Below are positions 1 through 6,838 of a stretch of DNA of 11,386 nucleotides, piece by piece. The notes under the pieces were generated by a model. The model did no database searches. It saw nothing but the letters and a program-made list of their open reading frames with translations, and was not told the DNA's origin. Position 1 is the first letter of the stretch, and each line of letters begins with the position of its first letter. Source of the DNA: Candidatus Rokuibacteriota bacterium (GTDB lineage: Bacteria > Methylomirabilota > Methylomirabilia > Rokubacteriales > JACOUJ01); contig JACOUJ010000033.1 of assembly GCA_016177865.1 (NCBI GenBank), positions 1 through 11,386 of the forward strand, read 5' to 3'. Made by a program: the position numbers and the translations under genes.

Positions 1-117
1 GCGGTCAAGATCACCGAAGCGGAGGTCGAAGACGTCAACCTCAAACCGGCGCGATTCCACGGAGACTGGAACTACACCGTGGCGCCGATTGCCAGTCGTC
101 GACGGCGCAGGATATGA
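1..117 (+). CDS. ISAzo13-type transposase, C-terminal end (partial)
   Basis: Frame 1 is open from the window edge to TGA at 115-117 and encodes 38 residues. The string FHGDWNYTVAP near the end matches the conserved C-terminus of ISAzo13-family (Rhodopirellula-type DDE) transposases, where a 'hydroxy-LNL...FHGEWNYTI.P' type ending is usual; the preceding VEDVNLKPARF also fits. The catalytic DDE core lies outside the window, so activity cannot be judged. The arginine-rich tail after the motif (SRRRRRI) is ordinary for such an end. Family placement rests on this short motif recalled from the family, not on a search. The gene just downstream is unrelated metabolism, so the element marks the left boundary of the metabolic block. 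Confidence 0.7.
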   Translation, partial: AVKITEAEVEDVNLKPARFHGDWNYTVAPIASRRRRRI

Positions 118-122
118 CACGC

Positions 123-144
123 TTATTCCCTGACGGGCCCTTAG
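123..144. repeat. Possible right terminal end of the ISAzo13-type element
   Basis: Six bases after the transposase stop begins TTATTCCCTGACGGGCCCTTAG, a T/A-rich start leading into a GGGCCC palindrome (135-140). Elements of this family end a short distance after the transposase stop with a sequence of this general type. The left end is outside the window, so the inverted-repeat match and target duplication cannot be checked. Confidence 0.3.
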
Positions 145-257
145 CCGCTGAGTATCTTCAGAGCGCTGTGCGGGCGGCTCTTTCGGCATCGTAACGGTCA
201 CCGGCAGACTGGTTAGTGGCCCATGTGCATGCTGAAGCCGCACATGGAGAAAGCGCG

Positions 258-1607
258 GTGAGACAAGCCATCGACAGAGATGCGCTACTGTATCGTGATA
301 TGACGAAGCGCTACATCCGCATGGAGCGAGGCGAAGGGATCTATCTATATGACCAAGAGGGCCACCGGTACATCGACGGGTGCGGAGGCGCCGCAGTCGT
401 CAATATCGGCCACGGGGTCCCTGAGATCGCCGAGGCCATGGCACGCCAGGCCCGCAAGGCTACGTTCATCTATTCGGGTCTCTTCGCCAATGAGCCGGCG
501 ACCCAGCTCGCTGGCAAGCTCATTGAGATGGCCCCTGCCGGAATGAGTAAAGTCCTCCTTCTCTCGGGGGGCTCGGAGGCTACGGAAACGGCCGTCAAGG
601 TAGCTCGACAGTACCATCTCGAGCGCGGGAACGCGTCCAAGTACAAGGTCATTGCCCGACGCCAGAGCTACCATGGGAATACGCTCGCGGCGCTCTCCTT
701 GTCGGGACGGATCCAGTGGCGACGGCCCTTCGTACCCTACTTGCAGGACTTTCCCCACATCGACCCACCCTACTGTTATCGGTGTCCATACGGCAAGACC
801 TACCCTAGCTGCGGAATCGCTTGCGCAGGGGATCTTGAGCGCACGGTAGAGTTCGAAGGTCCCGAGTACATCTCTGCCTTCATTGCCGAGCCGATCGTCG
901 GGGCCTCGCTGCCGGGAGTGGCCCCTCCGCCAGAGTATTACGAGATCATCAGGCAGATCTGCGATAAGTACGACATCCTGATGATTTCGGATGAAACCAT
1001 CACCGGAGTCGGCCGGACGGGGTTGCCTTTTGGTATTGACCACTGGGGCATCACACCGGACATCATCGTGACGGGGAAGGGCCTCAGCGGAGGATATACC
1101 CCGCTCGCCGCCGTGCTCGTCCACGAGAAGATCGTGGAAGCGATTCGGCGCGGCTCCGCGATCCACACGCAGGGGTACACGTACGCTGCCAACCCTTTGA
1201 GCGCGACTGTCGGCCTCGCCGTATTGGAGTATATCGAGAAGCGCGAGCTTATCGAACGGTCGGCGCAAATGGGAACACGGTTGCTCCAAGAGTTGGATCG
1301 TCTCCGGGGGGCTGGGATTGTGGGAGACATCCGCGGACGCGGCCTCTTGGTCGGCATCGAGTTCGTCCGGGATCCCGCGACAAGGGAGCCATTCCCCGCT
1401 GAGGCGCACGTCACGTCTCGAATTGTCGATGCAGCCCTGCGCCGCGGGCTTTGTATCCTGCCCGGCATGGCAGACGCCGAAGGGGGGACATGCGGCGACC
1501 AAATCCTGCTGGCACCGCCATTCATCATTACCGAAGACCAGATTCGAGAAATGGCGGATATCCTGGCGGCTGCGGTTGGCGAAGTGAGGGATTCGGTGGC
1601 GGCGTGA
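258..1607 (+). CDS. Class III PLP-dependent aminotransferase
   Basis: A fold-type I, omega-aminotransferase-like enzyme that would move an amino group from an amine or amino acid to a keto acid in the cytoplasm. The chosen GTG start at 258 has GGAGA at 246-250, seven bases upstream, and gives 449 residues, the usual family length; an in-frame GTG at 216 has no ribosome site. Visible landmarks are SGGSEA (cofactor phosphate loop), Y138-H139 (stacking on PLP), D245 in SDETITGVGRTG (contacts the pyridine nitrogen), and Lys274 in VTGKGLSGG (Schiff base). An insert with four cysteines, C173-x2-C176-x8-C185-x3-C189, lies between the YHG and DET motifs. The DET tripeptide replaces the commoner DEV. 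It precedes an amino-acid importer, which suggests it acts on the imported compound. Donor and acceptor are not predictable, so no symbol is given. Confidence 0.9.
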   Translation: MRQAIDRDALLYRDMTKRYIRMERGEGIYLYDQEGHRYIDGCGGAAVVNIGHGVPEIAEAMARQARKATFIYSGLFANEPATQLAGKLIEMAPAGMSKVLLLSGGSEATETAVKVARQYHLERGNASKYKVIARRQSYHGNTLAALSLSGRIQWRRPFVPYLQDFPHIDPPYCYRCPYGKTYPSCGIACAGDLERTVEFEGPEYISAFIAEPIVGASLPGVAPPPEYYEIIRQICDKYDILMISDETITGVGRTGLPFGIDHWGITPDIIVTGKGLSGGYTPLAAVLVHEKIVEAIRRGSAIHTQGYTYAANPLSATVGLAVLEYIEKRELIERSAQMGTRLLQELDRLRGAGIVGDIRGRGLLVGIEFVRDPATREPFPAEAHVTSRIVDAALRRGLCILPGMADAEGGTCGDQILLAPPFIITEDQIREMADILAAAVGEVRDSVAA

Positions 1608-1886
1608 GCGATCATCGGGCGCAAGAGGTGTCAGACGGTATCAAAGCCAGCGGGTGCGAGACCATTAACGCGAGAGGTTGCCAGAGTGGGATCTCGAGGT
1701 CACCGGCTACCGAGTCGCGCCAAGGCTCTTCGTCGGAGAGCCGGCAGGGGTCGCTGGCACCCGCGTATCATCGGATGGCCAGCGTGCACGAAGGGGGTGA
1801 TGTGAGGTCGACGCGGTGAGCCGCAAATGCCGTTCAGCCCGGTCTGGCGGCGTCTTACGCCTGACAAGACGAAGGAGGCATGAACG
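1608..1886. other. Intergenic stretch between aminotransferase and binding-protein genes
   Basis: About 280 bases without a recognised gene. It contains a 40-codon open stretch from TTG 1678 to TGA 1800 with strongly GC-ending codons in its first two thirds (starting MPEWDLEVTGYRVAP), which I do not recognise and which lacks a good ribosome site. It may be a remnant or a small gene. At 1851-1871 CGTCTT and AAGACG can pair around a 9-base loop directly before the downstream ribosome site. No convincing promoter was found, although the length leaves room for one. Confidence 0.4.
1872..1878 (+). promoter_or_regulatory. Strong ribosome binding site of the binding-protein gene
   Basis: AAGGAGG lies eight bases before ATG 1887. 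An ATG at 1880 in another frame is too close to be served by it, so this site decides the start at 1887. The weak hairpin 1851-1871 abuts it and could affect its accessibility. Confidence 0.75.
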
Positions 1887-2816
1887 ATGAGCCGATCTCA
1901 CGAGCCCGAGACTGGCGCGAAGGGACGGGTGTCCCGACGCAAGATGCTGATGGCGGGAGGCGGTGTAGCTATCGCCTCCACGCTCGTCACCAACCTAATG
2001 GGGCGCAGTGTGGCCCACGCCCAAGCTCAGACATCAGGCAAGCCCCTACTCGACGAGATTCTCGATCGGAAGGAACTGAGGGTCGGGACCTTCCTCCAGT
2101 ATCCTCCGATCATGTTCAAGGACAAGAATGGAGAGCCTCAGGGCTTCGAAGTGGACATGGCGCGCGACATGGGACAGGCCCTGGGAGTCAAGGTCGCGTT
2201 CGTCGACAGCGCCTGGGAGGGACTGCTTCCGGGCATTCAGGCCGGCAAATTCGATGTCATCATCGCCCAGATGGCGATTACAGCCGAACGAGCCAAGGTC
2301 ATCCACTTCTGCAAGCCGTTCGAGGCCACCGGCCTCGTGGTCGTCGTGTCTCCAAAGGCGCCGCTAACGGACGCCTCTGACGTGAAGGCGGTTGCGGCGC
2401 ACCTCAACAAGCCGGACAAGAAAGTCGTCGTCCAACTCGGCAGCGTCAACGAGAAGGGAAAGAAAATCTTCTTTCCCAGCGCCCAAACAATCACGATCCA
2501 GAACCTGCTGGATGGGTATCTGCAGGTCAGTACGGGACGTGCCGATGCGTATATCACCGACGATGTGAGTGCCCTCAGCTACCTGAAGGAGCACCCCGGT
2601 TCCGCCAAGGTGACGCTCACCGGAAGGAAGCAACCCTATCTGATCAACTTCCCGGCCGGAGGTGGCGTCCCGCGCGGCCAGGTGGAATTCGCCCACTGGG
2701 TCGACATCTTCGTGCAAAACTGGATCGACTCGGGTGACTACCGTCGCACGTACGTGAAGGACATCGGATGGGAGCCGCCGCTGGAGCAGCTCCAGCTGCT
2801 CCGCGGGGGCTTTTGA
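1887..2816 (+). CDS. Tat-exported amino-acid ABC transporter substrate-binding protein
   Basis: A periplasmic family 3 solute-binding protein of 309 residues that captures a polar amino acid or similar compound and delivers it to the permease encoded downstream. The N-terminus carries a twin-arginine leader: SRRKMLM with R17-R18, a hydrophobic stretch at about 22-38, and an AHA/QA cleavage region at about 43-47. The mature part has the family order: a first lobe beginning ELRVG, the segment AQMAITAERAKVIHF with Arg135 where this family clamps the substrate carboxylate, and the second-lobe segment GRADAYITDD. Tat export suggests folding before export, which is less common than Sec export for this family. 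It leads the operon SBP-ATPase-permease, and a 12-bp hairpin separates it from the ATPase. Ligand specificity cannot be inferred. Confidence 0.92.
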   Translation: MSRSHEPETGAKGRVSRRKMLMAGGGVAIASTLVTNLMGRSVAHAQAQTSGKPLLDEILDRKELRVGTFLQYPPIMFKDKNGEPQGFEVDMARDMGQALGVKVAFVDSAWEGLLPGIQAGKFDVIIAQMAITAERAKVIHFCKPFEATGLVVVVSPKAPLTDASDVKAVAAHLNKPDKKVVVQLGSVNEKGKKIFFPSAQTITIQNLLDGYLQVSTGRADAYITDDVSALSYLKEHPGSAKVTLTGRKQPYLINFPAGGGVPRGQVEFAHWVDIFVQNWIDSGDYRRTYVKDIGWEPPLEQLQLLRGGF

Positions 2817-2838
2817 GGAGGGATTTCTCAACTCGCTG

Positions 2839-2866
2839 CATGCGGGCGGGGCATCCCGCCCGCATG
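2839..2866 (+). promoter_or_regulatory. Intergenic hairpin, perfect 12-bp stem
   Basis: CATGCGGGCGGG (2839-2850), loop GCAT, and CCCGCCCGCATG (2855-2866) form a perfect stem 23 bases after the binding-protein stop. No U tract follows, so it is unlikely to be a full intrinsic terminator. Hairpins here in transporter operons commonly stabilise the upstream transcript or partly attenuate the downstream genes, giving excess binding protein; that role is inferred. Confidence 0.75.
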
Positions 2867-2912
2867 TAATGTTCTCGATGGGACGGGCTGAAGAAAGCTG
2901 TGGCGGCTCACT

Positions 2913-3647
2913 GTGAACACGCCCACGACGCCCGCCGACCCCATGATTCGGGTCAACAAGCTGGAGAAGCATTTTGGGCATCTCAAGGTGCTCCGAGGCA
3001 TTTCGTTCGAGCTCTCGCGCGGCGAGGTCTTGGTCTTTATCGGACCAAGCGGGTCCGGTAAGACGACCCTCCTTCGGTGCCTGGCACAGCTCGAGGTGCC
3101 GGACTCCGGGGAGATCTGGATCGACGGTGCCCGTTTTGATCAGCGGACTCGGCGCAGCGTTGGGATGGTGTTCCAGCAATTCAACCTGTTCCCTCACCTG
3201 TCAGTTCTAGGCAACATCACCCTGGCCCCTCGGCTCGTCAGAGGGACCAGTCGCGAAGCCGTCACCGCAGAAGCCCGCGAGCTGCTGAGGAGAGTGCACC
3301 TTCTGGACAAAGCCGGCGCTTATCCCAGCCAGCTATCGGGGGGGCAGCAACAGCGTGTGGCGATCGCACGTTCTTTGGCCATGCAGCCGAAGGTCATGCT
3401 CTTCGACGAGGTGACCTCGGCTCTGGATCGCGAGCTTGTCAAGGAGGTCCTCCAGGTTATGAAGGAGCTGGCCGAGGACGGAATGACCATGGTCGTGGTG
3501 ACGCATGAGCTCTGGTTCGCCCGCAACGTCGCCGATCGCATTTTCTTCATCGACCATGGAGTCGTCGTTGAGGAGGGGCCGCCAGAACGAATCTTTTCGG
3601 CCCCAAAGGAAGAACGAACGCGACGTTTCCTGGGTGATCTGGTGTGA
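2913..3647 (+). CDS. Polar amino-acid ABC transporter ATP-binding protein (GlnQ/HisP type)
   Basis: The ATPase that powers the amino-acid importer at the inner membrane face. In 244 residues it shows Walker A GPSGSGKT (44-51), Q-loop VFQQFNLFPHL, the signature LSGGQQQRVAIARSL, Walker B VMLFDE, D-loop SALD and H-loop VVTHEL, all intact. The length is typical. Start choice is uncertain: GTG 2913 gives a ten-residue Pro/Thr-rich lead, while ATG 2943 gives the more usual beginning MIRVNKLEKHFG; neither has a clear ribosome site, and an in-frame stop at 2889-2891 rules out anything further upstream. It follows the binding-protein gene by 96 bases and overlaps the permease gene by four bases, implying coupled translation with the permease. 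Confidence 0.94.
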   Translation: MNTPTTPADPMIRVNKLEKHFGHLKVLRGISFELSRGEVLVFIGPSGSGKTTLLRCLAQLEVPDSGEIWIDGARFDQRTRRSVGMVFQQFNLFPHLSVLGNITLAPRLVRGTSREAVTAEARELLRRVHLLDKAGAYPSQLSGGQQQRVAIARSLAMQPKVMLFDEVTSALDRELVKEVLQVMKELAEDGMTMVVVTHELWFARNVADRIFFIDHGVVVEEGPPERIFSAPKEERTRRFLGDLV

Positions 3648-4336
3648 GTGGTCTGGTGTTCCTCCAAGTGGCCCCTTACACATTCCGCTGGGACGTGCTT
3701 ATCCCGTACGTTCCTGCCTTCGCTTGGGGCCTCCTCATCACCTTTGAGGTTTCCATTGCCGCGGAGGTGGTCGGGATTCTGCTGGGGCTCATCGCCGCTC
3801 TGGCGCGTCTCGCGCGGTGGCCCGCATTGCGTGTCATCGCGATCGCCTATATCGACTTCTTTCGAGGCGTGCCCTTGCTCGCGACGCTCGTGTGGCTCTA
3901 CTACGGGGTCAGCCTGCTGTTTGGCATCAGCTTCTCGGCCTTCTCAGCTGGCGTGGCGGGCCTGGGGATCACGTATGGTGCGTATCTGGCCGAGATTTTC
4001 CGGGCAGGAATCCAGGCGATTCCCAAGGGGCAGACGGAGGCCTCACGAACCCTCGGATTGACGTCTCGACAGATCATGCAGTACGTGATCTTGCCACAGG
4101 CTCTCCGCATAACACTTCCGCCAATCGGGAACACGTTCGTGAGCATGCTCAAGGACTCTTCGCTGATCGCTGTTCTGGCAGTCACGGACCTCATGAGGCA
4201 AGGGATGATCGTTGCCTCGGATACGTTTCGTGCGTTCGAGGCATATACGTTTGTGGCCATCATCTACTATCTCGTCACGGTCATCGTGGCGCGCGGGCTT
4301 GCCTTCATCGAGAGACGCTACGCAGTCTCCCGGTGA
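3644..4336 (+). CDS. Polar amino-acid ABC transporter permease (HisM/GlnP type)
   Basis: An inner-membrane permease of 230 residues from the His/Glu/Gln/Arg/opine transporter family, forming the translocation path with the ATPase. It has a hydrophobic segment near 25-55 followed by the typical FFRGVPLLATLVWLYYG region, and the cytoplasmic EAA loop at about 112-138 (GAYLAEIFRAGIQAIPKGQ, then EASRTLG) that docks on the ATPase. The GTG start at 3644 overlaps the ATPase stop (GTGA), so translation is probably coupled. Only one permease is present, so the channel is either a homodimer or uses a second subunit encoded elsewhere; many single-permease systems of this family exist. Confidence 0.94.
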   Translation: MSGLVFLQVAPYTFRWDVLIPYVPAFAWGLLITFEVSIAAEVVGILLGLIAALARLARWPALRVIAIAYIDFFRGVPLLATLVWLYYGVSLLFGISFSAFSAGVAGLGITYGAYLAEIFRAGIQAIPKGQTEASRTLGLTSRQIMQYVILPQALRITLPPIGNTFVSMLKDSSLIAVLAVTDLMRQGMIVASDTFRAFEAYTFVAIIYYLVTVIVARGLAFIERRYAVSR

Positions 4337-4455
4337 GAGTCGGGTGTCGAAGAGAGCCCTCTCAGGGCCTCGCGAAACGCCGCCTAACGGCTCCGTCCAC
4401 GGCCGATTGTGATATCCTGCGACCGACTTGAGTTCTCAGAGAGGGGCAGCCTAAG

Positions 4456-4482
4456 CTGCGCGAGGCGGAAAAGGAGGGCTAC
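4456..4482 (+). promoter_or_regulatory. Leader with ribosome binding site of the dioxygenase gene
   Basis: AAGGAGGG (4471-4478) lies a few bases before ATG 4483 and fixes that start. The 146-base gap upstream (4337-4482) holds only a small hairpin, GCCCT-CTC-AGGGC at 4356-4368, without a U tract, and TGTGATATCCT near 4407, which is at best a weak -10-like sequence. It is unclear whether the gene is cotranscribed with the transporter. Confidence 0.6.
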
Positions 4483-5304
4483 ATGCCGAAGTATCTTTCC
4501 CGCCAACATGTCGAGCGCTACGCGTCGGATGGTTGCGTCTTCCCGATTGATGTCCTGTCTCCTTTGGAGGCGGCGGAGTACCGGCGGCGTCTCGAGTACA
4601 TGGAGGCGCGCTACGGCAATCTGCACTATGCGCCTAAGCCGCATCTGACCTTGACCTTCACCGACGAGCTTATCCGACATCCGAAGATTCTTGATGCGGT
4701 GGAGGACATCATCGGCCCGAACATCCTCGTCTGGGATGCCACATTCATCGTCAAGGAGGCTCACGACCCGCGGTTCGTTAGCTGGCACCAGGACCTAACC
4801 TATTGGAGTCTCGAACCGCCAGACGTCGTTTCGGTATGGCTGGCCCTGTCCCCCAGCACGCCGGAGAGCGGGTGCGTGAGGTTCGTCCCCGGCTCGCACA
4901 CCCGACAGCTCCGCCATCGCGACACCTTCGCCGAGGACAATATCCTGTCTCGCGGTCAGGAAGTCGCCGCCCAAGTCGATGAGAGAACGGCAATTGATAT
5001 CATCCTTGCGCCAGGCCAGATGTCGCTGCACCATGGCAGGGTGGTCCACGGCTCGGCACCGAACCGGTCTGACGAGAGGCGGATCGGGTTCAACATCCAG
5101 TATCTGCCGACCCATGTGAAGCAAGTTGTAGGTGACCGGGACAGCGCCATGCTCGTGCGCGGCGTCGACAGCTTCAACCACTTCGAAGCGGAGCACCGGC
5201 CGAGCGTCGATTTCACGCCGGAATCGATGGCGGCCTTTCGAATGGCAATCGCAGAGCGACGATCGAAGTACCTTTACCAGGGAGTGGACCGAACGCCGGC
5301 TTAA
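4483..5304 (+). CDS. PhyH-family Fe(II)/2-oxoglutarate dioxygenase
   Basis: A cytoplasmic oxygenase of the phytanoyl-CoA dioxygenase (PhyH) superfamily, expected to hydroxylate a small molecule while converting 2-oxoglutarate to succinate. In 273 residues it carries the iron triad: H102 and D104 in SWHQDLTYW, and H189 in HHGRVVHGSAPNRS; R199 or R200 just after is the expected 2-oxoglutarate carboxylate contact. The middle segment PDVVSVWLALSPSTPESGC followed by VRFVPGSH is the characteristic PhyH core. Because the second ligand is Asp, not Ala or Gly, it is a hydroxylase type and not a non-haem halogenase. It follows the importer by 146 bases on the same strand, so it may act on the imported compound or its derivative. 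Substrate unknown. Confidence 0.9.
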   Translation: MPKYLSRQHVERYASDGCVFPIDVLSPLEAAEYRRRLEYMEARYGNLHYAPKPHLTLTFTDELIRHPKILDAVEDIIGPNILVWDATFIVKEAHDPRFVSWHQDLTYWSLEPPDVVSVWLALSPSTPESGCVRFVPGSHTRQLRHRDTFAEDNILSRGQEVAAQVDERTAIDIILAPGQMSLHHGRVVHGSAPNRSDERRIGFNIQYLPTHVKQVVGDRDSAMLVRGVDSFNHFEAEHRPSVDFTPESMAAFRMAIAERRSKYLYQGVDRTPA

Positions 5305-5425
5305 CGCAGCAGTAAGGTGCCTGGCTGGCGATACAGGCGGTGTCACGGTCCGGCCACCAGAGGCGCGGGCAGCTACTGCCGGACGCGGCGGGTTGAGTTG
5401 TGGTGCACACCGGCCGCGATCAGGT

Positions 5426-5468
5426 GGACCTCCGGTGCCCCTCGCGCAGGGGCGCCTCGCCGGAGGCC
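5426..5468. repeat. Nested stem-loop (terminator-like, no U tract)
   Basis: CCTCCGG (5429-5435) pairs with CCGGAGG (5460-5466), extended by GG/CC across a bulged A, and encloses GCCCC (5437-5441) pairing with GGGGC (5449-5453). A strong GC-rich structure about 125 bases after the dioxygenase stop. It could end transcription with help from Rho or be a structured leader; the sequence does not decide. Confidence 0.45.
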
Positions 5469-5575
5469 AAGCGTCGCCGGATCCGAGGAGTTCATTCGGC
5501 GAGCCGCAGTTCGCCGCGGCGCATCCCAGTGAGGGGGCCGGGAATCCCTTTCCGCACGCGACGGTGCTACCGAAC

Positions 5576-5591
5576 CTCAGGAGTTCCTGAG
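5576..5591. repeat. Short inverted repeat upstream of the enolase-superfamily gene
   Basis: CTCAGG-AGTT-CCTGAG is a perfect 6-bp inverted repeat 86 bases before the start of the next gene. It could be an operator half-site pair or a small hairpin; no regulator gene is present in the window. Confidence 0.3.
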
Positions 5592-5676
5592 CCGACTGGG
5601 CTGGCGGGAGGAGTCACGCCAAGCGAGTCGTCGGCCCGGTCAGCGCCCACCCGGTGCGGTCACAGGAGAGAGACCC

Positions 5677-6816
5677 ATGAAGGATCTAGAGATCGAGCGC
5701 GTCCAGGTCTACGCCGTCGGGCCCGAGACCGAGCGCTACGCGTGGGCCTCGGACATGGGCGAGCAGTTCATGACGAACAACATCGTCCGGATCACCACCC
5801 GGGGTGGGCTCGAGGGGGTCGGCGCGAGCAACTCGTTCACTGAGCACGGCTACGATCGGTCCGTCGCCGAGACGCTCCGGCCCCTCCTCCCGCCGCTGAT
5901 CGGCGCCTGCCCGCTTGAGCGCGAGGCGATCTGGTACCGTCTTCAGTCCCACAACCTGCCCGGCGCGCCGCAGGCCCTCTCAGCCATCGACGTCGCCCTC
6001 TGGGATCTCACCGCCAAGCACGCCGGGCTGCCGCTCTACCAGTTCCTCGGCGGCGCCCGCTCCCGCATCCGCTCGTACGCGAGCACGCCCCTCCTGCGCG
6101 ACCCGCAGACCTACATCGACTTCGTTACGCAGCTCCAACAGGAGGGCTTCCGAGCCGTGAAGTTCCACGCGTGGTGCGATGTGGATCGCGACATCGAGAT
6201 GGCCCGCGCGGTGCATGCGCGATTCGGGGGCTCGGGACTGCAGTTCATGCTCGATGTCGAGCAGCGCTATGATCGGTCCGGCGCATACCGCGCAGCGCGC
6301 GAGCTCGAGGCGATGGGCTTCACGTGGTTCGAGGCGCCGCTCCTCGATCAGGACATCGAGGGGTACCGAGACCTGCGGCGCCGCGTGAACATCCCCATCC
6401 TCCCCGCCGGCAACTGGATCCTCGACCTAACGCTGCTATACCAAGGAATCCGGGCTGAGGCCTGGTCGGCCGTGCGCGTGGACACCGCCGTGGTGGGTGG
6501 GATCACCCCCGCCCGTAAGGTGATGGCCCTGGCGGAGGCGGCCGGGATGACGGCGGAGCTCCAGTGTTGGGGCTACACCCTCAACCAGGCGGCCAACCTC
6601 CACGTAATGCTCGCCTACTCGAACTGCACCTTCTTCGAGCAGCCCGTGCCCTACCCCGCGTTCGAGTTCGGCATGATCGACACGATCCGCACGGATGCGG
6701 AAGGCTACGTCAACGCCCCGGCCGGCCCCGGGCTCGGCGTGCGTGTTGACTGGGACGCTATGCATTCGGCCGCGTTCCTTACCTACGAGGAGACCAAGAG
6801 CGGTAAGAAGGGCTGA
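5677..6816 (+). CDS. Mandelate racemase/muconate lactonizing (enolase superfamily) protein, atypical active site
   Basis: A 379-residue cytoplasmic protein with the enolase-superfamily layout: an N-terminal capping domain (about 1-125, ending ALSAIDVALWDLTAKHAGLP and LYQFLGG) and a TIM barrel. ATG 5677 follows AGGAGAG. Visible barrel residues are K162-x-H164 (AVKFHAW) at the second strand, metal ligands D193 (FMLDVEQ) and E219 (WFEAPLLD), and D269 (VRVDTAVVGG). Two canonical positions differ: the third metal ligand, usually the Glu of 'AGE', is N246 in LPAGNW, and the general-base His of 'PHNWG' aligns with Q296 in LQCWG. Most relatives are sugar-acid dehydratases or racemases; this one may use Lys162/His164 chemistry or be altered in function. 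It stands alone in its operon context, next to carbohydrate-related remnants. Confidence 0.9.
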   Translation: MKDLEIERVQVYAVGPETERYAWASDMGEQFMTNNIVRITTRGGLEGVGASNSFTEHGYDRSVAETLRPLLPPLIGACPLEREAIWYRLQSHNLPGAPQALSAIDVALWDLTAKHAGLPLYQFLGGARSRIRSYASTPLLRDPQTYIDFVTQLQQEGFRAVKFHAWCDVDRDIEMARAVHARFGGSGLQFMLDVEQRYDRSGAYRAARELEAMGFTWFEAPLLDQDIEGYRDLRRRVNIPILPAGNWILDLTLLYQGIRAEAWSAVRVDTAVVGGITPARKVMALAEAAGMTAELQCWGYTLNQAANLHVMLAYSNCTFFEQPVPYPAFEFGMIDTIRTDAEGYVNAPAGPGLGVRVDWDAMHSAAFLTYEETKSGKKG

Positions 6817-6838
6817 GCCTCACGGATCTCTGACTCAG

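Larger units (their letters stand above)
5305..5676. other. Gene-free stretch between dioxygenase and enolase-superfamily genes
   Basis: About 370 GC-rich bases with no recognisable gene on either strand. Open frames crossing it are Arg/Pro/Ser-rich and run out of frame into neighbouring genes. It contains two inverted repeats (5426-5468 and 5576-5591) and the AGGAGAG ribosome site just before 5677. It is also where base composition rises, and it may be a junction between two formerly separate blocks. Confidence 0.5.

Noticed and set aside
345..1502. 385-codon open frame on the minus strand across the aminotransferase gene
   Set aside because: It is antisense to a gene with complete family motifs, has no recognisable domain, and is explained by GC-rich codon structure.
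1819..1835. GCCGCAAATGCC shared with about 7023-7034, both upstream of exported-protein genes
   Set aside because: A 12-base match is expected by chance in a window of this size, and the surrounding bases do not match.
2839..2866. Intrinsic terminator after the binding-protein gene
   Set aside because: The stem is strong but TAATGTTC follows, not a U tract, and the ATPase gene of the same transporter continues downstream.
4483..5304. Idea that the PhyH-type protein is a non-haem iron halogenase
   Set aside because: The HxD motif keeps the Asp ligand (D104); halogenases of this fold have Ala or Gly there.
5132..5590. 152-codon plus-strand frame overlapping the end of the dioxygenase gene
   Set aside because: Its first third is an out-of-frame reading of the dioxygenase, and the remainder has no recognisable domain or ribosome site.
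5400..5843. 147-codon plus-strand frame running from the gap into the enolase-superfamily gene
   Set aside because: It is Arg/Ser-rich, overlaps the true gene out of frame by about 165 bases and has no recognisable similarity.
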